Source: Odiellus spinosus
Lineage: Eukaryota; Arthropoda; Arachnida; Opiliones; Phalangiidae
Length of the DNA stretch: 64,000 nt
Reading direction: 5' to 3'
NCBI GenBank assembly: GCA_963920705.1
Contig: OY987236.1
Location: 9,348,190 to 9,412,189 of the forward strand
Shown here: piece by piece, positions 1 through 10,957 of the stretch
Layout of the letters: every line of letters starts with the position of its first letter
Position numbering within the stretch: the first letter of the stretch is position 1
Position numbers and translations under genes: made by a program
Notes under the pieces: generated by a model
What the model saw: the letters and a program-made list of their open reading frames with translations, nothing else
The model's database searches: none
Told to the model about the DNA's origin: nothing

Positions 1-127
1 CTATTTGTTCGTGCTGCCGAAAGGATGTAAGCTTACGTGCCTGCATGGTTTCGATGAATTGAATTCCAAGCTTCTTTCCTTTCAATTTTCTTTAAACAAT
101 TCAATCTAATCGCAATTTCACACGCCA

Positions 128-132
<5 letters not shown>

Positions 133-158
<26 letters not shown>
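133..158. repeat. Homopolymer T tract (26)
   Basis: An uninterrupted run of T that could be a retroelement tail on the minus strand or simple slippage. No element body was recognised next to it. Confidence 0.
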
Positions 159-468
159 CATCTTTTCCATACGCGGCCGGAATTCCCCAATTAAATCCTT
201 ATTCTAATTAAATCTTTAAATTAAATTAAGAAGAACAATGCTTCGTTAACTTTTATCGATGCGCTTGAATATTCTTAAGCGTATATATAAATTAATTGGA
301 CAATTTTAATATGGAGACAGATGGCGGATGCGGGTTTTTGAAACATGAGGGTTTTAACGTGATGAATTGATTTTAAAAGTGTGGCGAAGTAAAAATATTG
401 GAGAATTTAAATTAACGTTAAAAATTAAAACTTAATATATTCTTACGATGTGCTAAATGAACATTAAT

Positions 469-891
469 TTAAAGGGAGACTGAAGGAAATCGTGTGTAAT
501 GCGCGATATCTTAATTTGTAGATTTCTTAAACCATAAAATATCTTATTTAATACCAAAAAAAACATTTAAAATAGTTAAATTGCGAAAAAGCGGTATTTA
601 AAAAGTACTTTTAAATTTTAAACTTGCATGCCTACGACCTTTTTGAATCCCGCTGTGGAGATAAGGGGAGGCGAGCCAATCAAATCTCGACTTTTTATAC
701 CATGTAAGCGGCAAGTCCCCAAAAGGTTTGAATTTATCGTGGGGGGGGGGATAAAATGCTAATTTTAAACGTTAATTTCAATGAAATTTAGTAAAATAGG
801 ATTTCACAGGCAGCAAAGAGTTATTTAGATATTGCATAACCATTTAATTATCTAAATAGGGCTTTTGATATTTCCTTCAGTCTCCCTTTAA
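469..891. mobile_element. TTAA-flanked MITE, AGGGAGACTGAAGGAAAT ends
   Basis: Inverted ends AGGGAGACTGAAGGAAAT (left) and its near-perfect reverse complement ATTTCCTTCAGTCTCCCT (right) are each bordered by TTAA. The length is about 423 bp. No open frame of transposase size exists inside, so the copy is non-autonomous. TTAA target duplication plus short ends starting AGG fits the piggyBac-type group. That class assignment is inference from the target site. Confidence 0.
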
Positions 892-1954
892 GTGCTCAGC
901 CACTTATAAAGTTTCTCATTCTTGAATAAAAGTAGATATAATTTTTTCGATTAAATTAACAAAATTTGCATTTAATACTTGTACCTTTAAAGTTTAAACC
1001 GTAAAATATTTTTAAGCGTAAAAATGAAAGGGCGAAATTCCCAAAAATGAAAATTATTCGGTGCAGTAAAAATAACAAATTAAGAAATTACACGAATTAA
1101 GAACAACTGGACCTGCAGAAAAGCTTAGGTTGGCGTAAACACCCTATAGTTTATCAAATTAACATATTATACCCGGTACAAGACGTAAATGAGGAGGGTA
1201 TATAATTTATCCCCCATTTTGTTCCATTCCCCTTTTCTCTCGCTAACCAGTGAGACCAAATAGTCTCTGGTTGTTTGCTAGAAACCATACAGGTATATAG
1301 AACTTATTTGAAGCAAACAAAACCTAGTAGGATATAGGCTTCCCCCCCTGCTGCAACTACTTCTAATTAGCTGTGGCCGAAAGCAAATAAACCGACCTAG
1401 CCAAAACTACATTCTGTATACAATATTCTAGAGAAACTGTTTCGCTTCTCTTCTCATACATTATTCATTAAGGCGAATAGCGCGGCTTTAGCGTATCTTA
1501 CGAATTAGAACCGCTCGCCTTACCGAATGTTTCGCGCCAATTTTTTACGCTCCTGTTTATGATTTAAGACTCCGACTCGTTTATAGAGAAAGTCGCTTTC
1601 TCGGCGGAAAATAATATATTTCACGCGATTATACAACGTAAGGTACCAGAACCGTACCTTATTTTCTAATAAATTTTATTTTTTGAAGGGACAATGAAAT
1701 GGGTAAACTAATACAACATTCGATTCAGGCATAGAGAATATATATAAAGCAAGAGGAATAGAAGGTTAAGCCTTGAGGGGATCCTCTGAGATTTAGGTTT
1801 ATATACTTCCGTTGATTAACACCTATTGATTTTAGTTTTAAGATCAATTTCTCGGTTAAGATAGATCCTTAAATGAAAGTTTACCTTTTAAATCGCATTA
1901 GTAACTAAAGGGATAGACTTCGACTAATCTAAATGATTTATGTTAGGACATTAC

Positions 1955-2046
1955 AAGCGCTGTTGAATGCTGAAATAATGTGATTGGCCCGAATTTATAT
2001 TTACTTTTTTCATATTTTACGAAACTTCAGAAATTAATTTAAACAC
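1955..2046. repeat. Relic of the 23658-24042 MITE family
   Basis: This block, containing GCTGTTGAATGCTGAAATAA, then ATGTGATTGG and CAGAAATTAATTTAAACAC, aligns by eye with 23866-23960 (GATGTTGAAGGCTGGAATAT, GATTGGT, TAGAAATTAATTAAAACAC). Element ends are not clearly preserved here. Confidence 0.
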
Positions 2047-2844
2047 TAAAAGCGTGTCTAAAAATTCCGAAATAATTCTCGAATACGTTTTTTTAGAGAT
2101 CGGGGTTTGGACAAGAAATTTTTGATTATTTTATCTTTATTCATAATTTGAAATTATCCACGGGAAGTCTATGATAAATTCAATGTAATCGCGAATAATT
2201 TTCCGATTATTTTTTATGATTAACTGATTAACTGATATTTGTGGATTATTTGGTCCAAATTATTACAACATCAAAAAATGAGTTAGGTTCGGGTATCAGA
2301 ACGTGTTCCGCTCAAAAATTCAACAGGAAAATAAACTTTGACCTATGAATTTTTTAATTTTAATATTTAGGTTAAATTAGCTAGATCTTTTAATAGAATA
2401 AATCTTGCCACTTGACCTATGAACTGTAAAAGGTAACTACACCACACTTACTCGTTCAACTTCTCACTCTTTTTGAGATCTCGAAATGTGTCTTATATAC
2501 GATTTTGTTATAGATATAAGGTTCGTTTTTGGGGCCTCTCATTTCTGAAACTTCTCGAATAATTTACCGTAGGAACTAACGGCCTGTTTTAAAATTAATA
2601 TTTATTGATCAATGGGAGACGTCTCAATTTCAAGGTATAACATGGAGGGGGACACTAAGGCGGCTTAGCATCCGCGTTTGCAAAATTACGAGGCAAGAAT
2701 TAATTCGTATCAAATCCTCAATGGACATCGTAAATTCTGATATATAATACTGAGGCACTTAAATATGCTCCGAATATAATAAATTATATCTAATTTGAAT
2801 ACGTGTATACCTAATTATAGTTAGATTGAAATAAGTTTTCAATG

Positions 2845-3036
2845 TTAATGGGAATCTCGGATCTAAAAATGGGACATCTTTTGAATTTATTTTCGGAATC
2901 AGCATGCCAAAAAAAAAAAACGTATTCCAGAATTTTTTCGCAATTATTAGACAAGTTTTTGGAACATTTTTTGAAACTCTGATTCCGAAAATAAATTTAA
3001 AAGATGTTCCATTTTTAGCTCCAAGTTTCCCTTTAA
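2845..3036. mobile_element. TTAA-flanked foldback MITE
   Basis: The left arm reads TTAATGGGAATCTCGGATCT then AAAAATGGGACATCTTTTGA and ATTTATTTTCGGAATCA. The right arm read in reverse complement is TTAAAGGGAAACTTGGAGCT then AAAAATGGAACATCTTTTAA and ATTTATTTTCGGAATCA. Arms of about 60 bp can form a long hairpin around an A-rich centre. The same arm sequence occurs at 23658-24042, so it is a family and not a chance palindrome. Confidence 0.
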
Positions 3037-3172
3037 ATCCTGCTTTACTAATTTGAGAGTAAAGAATATATTAAAATCAACTAACTCTCTTCACTTGATT
3101 ATATATCGTTAAGCTTAACACTTGGCTTTTAAAGTGAGGATGACACTTGTTTTTCGTCAGTTGCAAATGGAT

Positions 3173-3315
3173 TTAAAGGCCTAGGATTTCTTCTGCCTGT
3201 TTCACTGGAAGTGGGCTCACCTTCTGAGCTTTCCCTTTGGGTAGCAAGGCAAGAGAAAGCCTGGAGGGTGAGTTTGTTTCCAGGGTGACAGGCAGAAGTA
3301 ATCCTAGGCCTTTAA
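3173..3315. mobile_element. TTAA-flanked foldback MITE, GGCCTAGGATT family, copy 1
   Basis: The element starts TTAAAGGCCTAGGATTTCTT and ends AGTAATCCTAGGCCTTTAA. Almost the whole body folds back: CTGCCTGT, CTGGAA, CTCACC and GCTTTC of the left half each have complements in order in the right half. The arms are about 58 bp around a short loop near 3238-3256. TTAA on both sides suggests piggyBac-type insertion. A near-identical copy is at 61685-61837. There is no open frame. Confidence 0.
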
Positions 3316-4876
3316 GTATCATTTTCGGAAAGATAGTTAAAAAACGATTCAAAATTTATATACAAATGACGTAGAGGATAGTAGTTATTTCTCGCTTTTT
3401 CTGGCACGTGATAAGTTGCCCACGCGCGGTCTCATTCGTGAAAGTGCTTATCCCAGAAAGTTTATGTCCCTGCCTTGGATATGTTAATTTCGTACCAGAA
3501 TCGAACTACGTCATCATTCGAAAATATTTGACATTTTTATTTTAATTGTCTTCATAATTTTTCAACCCTGAGGAGTAAAATTTGAATATTGGCGTTTTAT
3601 TAATATTAAAATCCTAAAAATATTATCCAGAATATGGTGACAGTCTCACTTTTAAGGAAAAATTGACTTCTCAGAGGCCAATGAGAAATCCCAGTACGAA
3701 TGAATTTCGTTCGGTGTAAAAAACAATTTTCATTATGAACATATGGAGGCGCCTATTTCAACCGTCCATACTTAATTAAATAATTAACGTAAATTGAAAA
3801 GATTAACGGTTTTCCGTGTTTTAAAATTTGTTTTTTATATTTATCCTAGGTTATAACTTTAATGAAAGCTCAGTGTTTATTACTTTCTATATATGGATCC
3901 TCAATCTTGCTTAGTATAAAATTTAACACGGTTTTCTATGGAAATTTTCACCGTAATCAAGGTTGTATATTGCTATAGTTCCTTTTTTCTAACAAGTTGG
4001 CCTAGGTATAGATTTAGTGAAAAAAAGCTGTTAGGGTTAGAGGCCTTTAGGGACTCCTTAAGTATAAACACAAACCAATTTAGACTGTCGAAAAAGAGCT
4101 CGCAAAGTCAAGGATAGCAGTGCCTTACTCTAGATGTGCCTTATACCGTCTCTTTCCTTCCTAGTCCTGCATAATCACTTTAAAATTTCAACACTGGCGA
4201 AGCTAAGTTGACCTCAATTCTAATACGATTCGTAATTTCCCTATACTTTAATAAAGTTGAACTTTCTAGTCGTGTATGTATCAAAAACTCAAAAACGAGT
4301 AAAGAAAAGGGTATATTACGCTAGTTCTTACGTATATTTGTATATGAAACCACGTTGAAATTTCAGTACCAACCAAGAGCTATCTCGAAGTAACACACAC
4401 TGACCTTAAGTTTGTACCAGTTGCAAACTCTCCAACACATTTTGATTTCACTGCTGTTCAAGAATAGTTTAGAGAACTATATTTATATCATATGCTTCTT
4501 AACATAATGTACCAATCCGCCTCAGTGTAGGACTAATTGCCAACTCAACCGAAACGAAAGTTTATAGCTAACCACCCTTCTCTCTAGGGTCTATGTGAAA
4601 ATAAATTCGCAGAAATCCAAATTTGGATGAAACTCGAGGGAGTTTGTATTTGCAACACGTACAAAAGTGATTTCAATCTAACCCTATGGTTTGATATTCT
4701 TAAAGAAAAGGCTACGGAGCATATTTTACACTTACTGCAAACAGAAAAGTAATTTAAATTGTATACTTATAGATATTGTAGAAGAGTTAAGGCTAAAGTT
4801 AAGACCATGGGTTATAGGATGTAAACAAAAGATAAAAATGAACAGACGGTGTTCTCGCCTTTGAGTGTCAAGATTC

Positions 4877-4935
4877 GTTTTCAGAAACTACTTTTATCTG
4901 TGATATTTAACAGTGTGTATTAATTCGCCACAGTT
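4877..4935 (-). repeat. End of the GGCGGATTRATAC interspersed family
   Basis: On the minus strand this reads CTGTGGCGAATTAATACACA, then CTGTTAAATATCACAGATAA and AAGTAGTTTC, matching the family consensus (see 50096-50307). A second, more diverged end (ATAATGTACCAATCCGCCTC on the plus strand) lies near 4501-4525. I could not pair either with an opposite end. Confidence 0.
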
Positions 4936-6065
4936 TTGACTAAATTGTAAACTGTACTTACACAATAATATACATGTGTATAATACGAAGTTTATGTTTA
5001 TAACTAAAGCTACCGAATTGAAATCTCTTTTTGAAAGAAGGAAAAAAAGGAGCTTTAAAAATCAATGTAAAAGACTAGTACTTTGCTTTTCACTCTAATT
5101 AAAGTTTCACCACAAAATCCCAGGTGAAAACCGCACATGTTTAATTTAATGGTAAGAAGAAAGGAATTTGGATGGTGAGATAAAATTTGCTTTTTACTGC
5201 TTGGCTTTTGAGTAGGGTTTTTGATGCTTATCGTGTGATCAAAAATTCAGTTAAGTGAGGCTGTAACCCTTAAACATTGAGATTTTGGTTTCTCATTGAA
5301 AGACTTGTCGGAGGTTTTTTAAAACGATAGTTTTAATGCATGAACCACATTTAACCAAGATCTAAAAAATGTTAGTCTTCCAATTAAACCGATATGACCT
5401 TAATTTTACGAAATCTGTTTGATTCGTGTCATCTTTCCTTTAAAATGCATATAGGCTCTATAGTTTTAGTCTTATGTAAATTTACCCAACTTCCACATTT
5501 TACGACGGGCAGTCGCTGAACTTTGATGTATTCAAACTTGTACAATATTTTACTGAAACCCAACTTTATCCTTTTTTTTTTTTTTCGAGTTCATTTCACC
5601 CTTGAATTCGACACTTTTTATCCTGCATTCTACGATATTTCAATGTTTCGGTCTAACTATAAAAGGGTACGGTAACTTTAACACTTTAGCTGAGTCCGTC
5701 ATAAGTTGAACTTATACTACACCATCTAAAATACCCCGCTGTTATCTTCATCCAGTATCAAAATTCAGAATAAATGTATACTATAGTGAAAGGGCATGAG
5801 CTCCACTCTGAAGCGGACCCTGTATTAAATGTACTTTCTGTAACTGGCAGTTTCTGGCCAAATATTTTATCGGTTCTCTCGCGAAATCCTTCGAAATCTG
5901 TAGTTTTATTTGAATAATTTCAACCACCGTGAGTTAGAGGGATTTTCGCCAAGGCTTAGCTATAACCGTTTTGTTATTCAAATATCAAATGAGTTTGAAC
6001 AAGTTTATAGTCCTATATAACGAACGATATGGGAATTGGTGTAATGGAGAAACTGAAATTCGCAC

Positions 6066-6078
6066 GTTGCTAAGCAAC
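6066..6078. promoter_or_regulatory. RFX X-box-like palindrome
   Basis: GTTGCTAAGCAAC is a perfect two-half-site palindrome with a one-base spacer, resembling the X-box bound by RFX factors (GTNRCC-N0-3-GGYAAC). Function is inferred from the motif only. Confidence 0.
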
Positions 6079-6372
6079 TGTTTGATTCGATATTTACCCA
6101 AAAAGGAGTTAAAGCGAAAGGCCATTCGTAAAATAGTTGTAGATTATAATGACAGATATTTCAAAACGTAAGAATCAGTTTTTTTTATTATTATACGTTA
6201 GTTATTTAAAATAATATTAACGAAATTGCTTAAAAAAACTGGAAGCTGATGATTGGGTTAATAATTGGTATATGTTTTGAAGATAGTGTGAATTAACTTT
6301 TATTACGAATTACTCGTGACGTAGTTTATAACTTTAATATTCTCAAGTAAGATTTTGAAAATGCATTCTTAC

Positions 6373-7098
6373 CTTTACTGAGAAACCCATGTCGAATTAG
6401 TTGCGCTTGTATGAGAACGGTTGGAATAAGTAGACAGAAAGCCGCGGCCATATGTAAAACGGGTGCAGTGGGTCCTCCGTGCCTCCATACACTTTTGAAC
6501 CATCGTAAACACCGGGCTGATCCTCTGGCCCCTGATAGGTTCTGGTAAACGGCGGCCGGATCCCCGGCGACACCAGCCTCGTTATTTCTAACCGCGGCGT
6601 TGTCGGGGTCCTGGTCGGAACCGATCTTGAGACCGTCGTTTGAGTAATTACCGACTCGTAGGAGGGAAGAAACGAGGAAGAATGGTAGAATGACAACGGC
6701 TGTCCCCACTAAGCCCACATAGGCGTTCAATTCCAAGTAGGGCTGGTCGCTTGTTGGCCACGGTAGAGATATGTACCTCATAAAGCGTTGAATACTTTTA
6801 GTGACGATGTAGATCTGTAAACGAGGTCAAAGATCACATATGGTTAGTTAAGGTCAAGGCTTTCTAAATTGGAATGTCCCCCAAAATGTAACCGATATCT
6901 GCCTGGTAAATAACTAACCTGGAACGCGAGTGTCATGACGCAATACCAGATGGACCATAACTGGTTAAGTTTAGGGTTTCGACATCCCGTGTTGGTTTCT
7001 CCATCCATTTGTTGATGGCCACGGGTCCTGGCCCTGTATTCTTGCTGTCTTCCCGTCGCCTTTTTCATTAGACTGGCTCCCGTTTTGGCGGCAGTCAT
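6373..7098 (-). CDS. Tincar-like multi-pass membrane protein, first two coding exons (partial)
   Basis: Two exons join in frame on the minus strand. Exon 1 (7098-6919) encodes 60 residues and ends CAG|GTTAGT. Exon 2 (6814-6373) follows a TTTACAG acceptor, encodes residues 61-207 and ends AAAG|GTAAGA in phase 1. The intron of 104 bases is phase 0. ATG at 7098 is the first Met after an in-frame TAA near 7162, though a possible acceptor at 7152-7153 (aatcaacag) could add upstream codons. The protein has a basic, Gln-rich head (1-40) and a hydrophobic segment from LWSIWY into the next exon (about 46-66). Further membrane spans lie near 93-112 and 177-199, with a polar loop between them. The blocks LWSIWYCVMTLAFQ, LRVGNYSNDGLKIG and WRHGGPTAPVLH recall Drosophila Tincar, a membrane protein of heart and eye expression; this is from memory, not a search. 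Downstream exons must lie left of the window or be unrecognised in 1-6372. The exons are much richer in GC than the flanks. Confidence 0.
6815..6918 (-). other. Phase-0 intron of the tincar-like gene
   Basis: Short intron with donor GTTAGT (reverse strand, just below 6919) and acceptor TTTACAG (just above 6814). Splicing joins ...MTLAFQ to IYIVTK..., continuing one hydrophobic segment. That continuity is good evidence the junction is real. Confidence 0.
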
Positions 7099-7420
7099 TC
7101 CTTCTATAGATTCCAGCTTCCTCGATTCTTCAATGACTTGTCGTCTCGGAGCTGTTGATTAAAAGCTCCTCAGAGATCTATAGCCGTTGCACTATAGACT
7201 AATCAACTATCCTCACTCGGACACGCATCCGCTGGGATTAGCCATGAGACTCTCTCGCGCGCGAACTAGCTCCAAACCTTATAGATCTGAAAATAGAGGA
7301 AAAACGAGAGAAAATAAGAAAACACGTAAAATCTCCTCAAAGCTTATTGGGGTTCGCGGAGGGTGTATAGAGGTCTAGGAGAAAAGGCGGTGACACTGAG
7401 CAAGTGAACAAATTTAAAAA
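7099..7420 (-). other. 5' flank of the tincar-like gene
   Basis: This stretch is relatively GC-rich and purine-rich for the window, with CpG-containing blocks (CTCTCGCGCGCGAACTAG near 7251-7268) and no intact long frame. It may include 5' UTR or promoter. An acceptor-like aatcaacag on the minus strand at 7152-7153 suggests an upstream non-coding exon is possible. No TATA box at a convincing spacing was seen. Confidence 0.
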
Positions 7421-10400
7421 TTAAATTAACAAGTATCGAAATTAAATACCTACGATTCTAGTTGTTACCTTAAGCACCAATTAATTCCCACGCTTATTAA
7501 TACCGGTATAAAGTTTAATTAAATCCCATATTTCCAACCTCTACTGTAATTACAGTGGTATAATTATACTAATTAACCACAAGATATATACATTGTCAAC
7601 TTTGACTGAACTATAGTGATAACGTAACTGATGACTACGTATTTAGCATTACCAAAGGCTGTAATTTGTTACCTAAGGGTTAACACATCGCGTTGATATG
7701 TCATATTTTATTTAAAATAATAACTCTGAAATAATTTATAAGATTCAAAATTCCAGTATTTTAAAAATAATGATTATGAAATTATTTCACCATAAAGTCA
7801 ATTTGTTCGGATATAGCATGACCTTGAATTTGACGCCTTTATTTTTAACGATTTAAAAATTATTTCATTTGTTAAAAATATATATTTCTCAATTTGTGAA
7901 AGAATGAAGTCCCGTCAATGTTATTTTTCTTATAATTTTAGAATTTTTAAATATAAATTCCTTGCTTATGGTAATTTGGATGCCTCTTTTTGCTAGAAAA
8001 GATTTGTTTAATGCTTTTACTTTCAGTCAGTGGCAGCAAACCTGTAAGGGGAGTGAATTCCAAGTGTGTTTCTCTTTAATATGCAAATTTAAACGAAAAA
8101 AGTAAAACCGGTTTGATTCAAATCGTCGGTCTCTTACTTTTTTTCGTCTGAAGATTTATTTATTTTTATCATTTATAACTTCTAAGGAATGTTTCGTACA
8201 AAAGAGACGCCATTCCTACGATTTTAATGATTCAAAAAAATTAAAATTACAATAATAATTATATCTTTCCTATATCAACACTTATAGAATAAAAAATTCA
8301 AGGGAAAGTCTTGAATATAAATACATTAACCTGTAAACTTTCGAACGATTTGCATCACCGAACACCGCACACAGAGGAGGCGGATTAGTCAGTTGTAGAA
8401 AAATATATTTTATGAAATTGGGATTTATAATTGATTTGTTTTAACACGAAAATTCGTTAAATTTCTGAGAAATTATTTGAAGTCAGATTTTACAAATTCA
8501 TTTGTGAAATATATCAAGAAATTTAATATCATTGGGAGAGGAACAATTTCAGGAAAAGTTGTTGTAAATTAACCCTAGTTTGAAATAAATGACGAGCCAT
8601 ATCAAACGATGAATAAAATAGACTGATACATCATGCAGTTCGTCTTGTCGCTGAGTTAACGATTCCAAAATGTAATTTGGTCTTTACTTAGATATATTGG
8701 TGGGAGAAAAGATAGAGGGTGTTTTAGGGCCAACGAACTCGAAAGAAACGAGACGTGCCATTGGATATTTATTAATCAAAAAGGCTTCTCCAAGGTTTGA
8801 CCTTTTTTGTCGACCCTCCAACTCCTTTCACTTTCGCTCACAACAGCGATATATCTTAACAATGAAATGACAAACAAAAAAAAATGCTTCAGACTCCAGA
8901 GAGAGAGAACGTTTTAAATTAAGAACTTTCTTCAAGGGAGGGTAAAAGGGAAAATTATGTTAAATTTTAAATGGATTTCGTAACATAAAATTAAGTTAAA
9001 ATAAGTTAAACAGACGAGGGCGAAGACACTCGCGAACAAACACTGTCAACTTAGCTAAACTCTGTGAACTCGGTGTACAGCGAATTCAAGAGTGTCGAAT
9101 TCCAGCTCTATGTTAAATGACCTTTTATAATTATCGTATTAAAAGTAATTTTAATGCGTATAAAATTAATTATAAGGCGGGCTCTGATTGGTCGGAGGTG
9201 ATCTTATAAAAAGACGAAACACGATTGAATTTAATCATTATTTTTGGTACAGTAATTAATATTTTGTAATTAAAGGAACATAGGCTCAATTCATTATCTT
9301 TCTTTTTATTTCTAATCACTTTAATTTATCTTTTCACTCTCCCTTTGTAAAAAAAAATTCAGCCACATTTTGCATGTACTTAGCGTGCGAATAAATAATA
9401 TTACTGCACAAAATTAATGACGAGCTTTTTTTATTAAATTTTTTTAAAGACAGGCGACGTTTTGAAATATTTCCTTTTAAAGAAAGTTAATCAAGGCGTC
9501 GCGTTCGTTAGAATACAATAGAAACCCGAAAATTTTCCTCATATTAAAGAGATAAAGAAACTTTAATGATTCGCTGCTGTTAGCCGCTTTTGTCTTAATA
9601 AATATTTTACAATTACGTAATTTTGGGGATTTAGATGATAGCCTATGCTTTCATTCCCTGAATTAGAATTTTAATTCACACATTACACTGTCCCTTTATG
9701 TAACGATGTGATAAAGTCGGTCCATTTATATTATTATTGCGGGACGGACCATGGTGACAATCAGTACATAGCGAGGTTCACTGAAGCGAAATGGAAAAAA
9801 AATAAGTAAAAGAACTCTATAAGGTCTAGATCATCCGATATAAATTATATACTTCTGTTCAAGAGTTGCTGTTTGTAATAGAAAAATGTCAGGCGGATTG
9901 ATACGAAACGTAACACCTCATAGATAAGAAAATAGTTCATGCCAATTCCCGTTGAACACGAGTACATTTCGAATCAGATTGAGTTAGTAGTCAGTGCGAA
10001 GATAGAATACCTTTTATCGCTATGATTTTGATCGAGGGTTTAACGAGAGTATCGTAGCTTTGTTCAAACTGAACAGTTAAAATGAATCCGAGTGTATTTC
10101 TCGCGCGGCATCGTTTCTAGTCATCGGTCTCCGTCAATTTCAGTTTCCTGTCGAGCCTAATTGCGTCCCCCTGTCCAAAACGCGCGTGAGGGAAAACAAT
10201 TCCAACTCTTAACAATGCCTATAAACTCCCTTAAAGAGAGGATGAAAATTAAAATCTATTCATTTTAATCTATTACTTCGTATTAACGAAATTAGGCCCA
10301 AATTAAGTTTTAAATCACTGAGAAGTTTCTAATTATTTTGATTAAATTTTATACAAACTTTATTCGTATTCAATGGATGTTTGTTTAGTATAAAAGTGAT

Positions 10401-10667
10401 TGAAATTAAAATCACTACGCTATTCATTTAAAGGTTTTGAAATAATTAACTAGACATATTTTTAATAATGTATTTTAAATTACATTGAAATTTAAGGGGA
10501 ATATAACACAATTTTGCAACCACATTAGGTTCAAATGTTTGCCACCATTATTTCTACGTCTCTGTCTGTTTAGTTATCGTGATTCTACACCTTTTAACTA
10601 GAATCTTTTCTGTTTTGTCAAATTTATTTATAAGATTTTGACAATATCGTTATAAATATCATCTTAT
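7421..10667. other. Non-coding tract
   Basis: AT-rich DNA with no recognised exon. It holds one end of the GGCGGATTRATAC family at 9891-9925 and a CCAAT plus TATA arrangement at 9187-9213. A moderately GC-rich patch at 10090-10195 has stops in every frame I checked by eye and is not called as an exon. Confidence 0.
9187..9213 (+). promoter_or_regulatory. CCAAT plus TATA promoter-like pair
   Basis: A reversed CCAAT box (ATTGG, 9187-9191) is followed 14 bases later by TATAAAAAG (9205-9213) in an unusually GC-rich patch (GCGGGCTCTGATTGGTCGGAGG). The order and spacing resemble a core promoter firing rightward from about 9235. No coding exon follows, so confidence is low. Confidence 0.
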
Positions 10668-10957
10668 AGCTACGTTCACACTAGTGTATCCAAATCGATT
10701 TTAAACCGGAAATTCAAACCGATATTGAAATCATTCGGAATCTTTTCAAGGGCCCATCTGTTCACACATCTTTATAAAGACGATAGACACATTTATTATA
10801 GTCTTATTTGCAGGTTGTTTTAGCCGAATCTGAATCGAAAATCAGTTTGTAGAAATCGATTCAATCGATTCGAGATAAAAATGTTTAACGTTCACGAATG
10901 TAGCGAAACTTTTTGAAACGCCTTGTTTCGATTCCAAACTCTAGTGTGAACGCAGCT
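10668..10957. mobile_element. MITE with AGCTRCGTTCACACTAG ends
   Basis: Left end AGCTACGTTCACACTAGTGT and right end ACTCTAGTGTGAACGCAGCT form imperfect terminal inverted repeats of about 20 bp enclosing 290 bp. The interior has sub-palindromes (AATCGATTCAATCGATTCGA) and no open frame. Target duplication is unclear (TTAT versus TATT at the edges), so the superfamily is not assigned. Confidence 0.

Larger units (their letters stand above)
1..6372 (-). other. Probable tincar-like intron 2 (and beyond), mostly mobile DNA
   Basis: This follows the GTAAGA donor at 6372-6367 on the minus strand. I found no GC-enriched open block with a convincing acceptor here that continues the tincar-like frame, so it is best read as a large intron. 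It contains a TTAA-flanked MITE (469-891), a relic of another (1955-2046), two foldback elements (2845-3036, 3173-3315), ends of the GGCGGATT repeat family near 4501-4525 and 4877-4935, a T26 tract (133-158) and a G10 tract (741-750). The region 1-60 is somewhat GC-richer but too short at the edge to judge. Confidence 0.

Noticed and set aside
1639-1660. Small palindrome TAAGGTAC/GTACCTTA
   Set aside because: An 8-bp stem alone is common in AT-rich DNA; no further structure.
5971-6171. 66-codon frame with protein-like composition (in-frame ATG at 5989)
   Set aside because: No recognised domain, no splice signal at its edges and ordinary AT-driven codon use; a frame of this length is expected by chance here.
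6397-6696. 99-codon minus-strand frame inside exon 2 of the tincar-like gene
   Set aside because: It is an out-of-frame shadow of the real exon; the other frame has clean splice sites and membrane segments.
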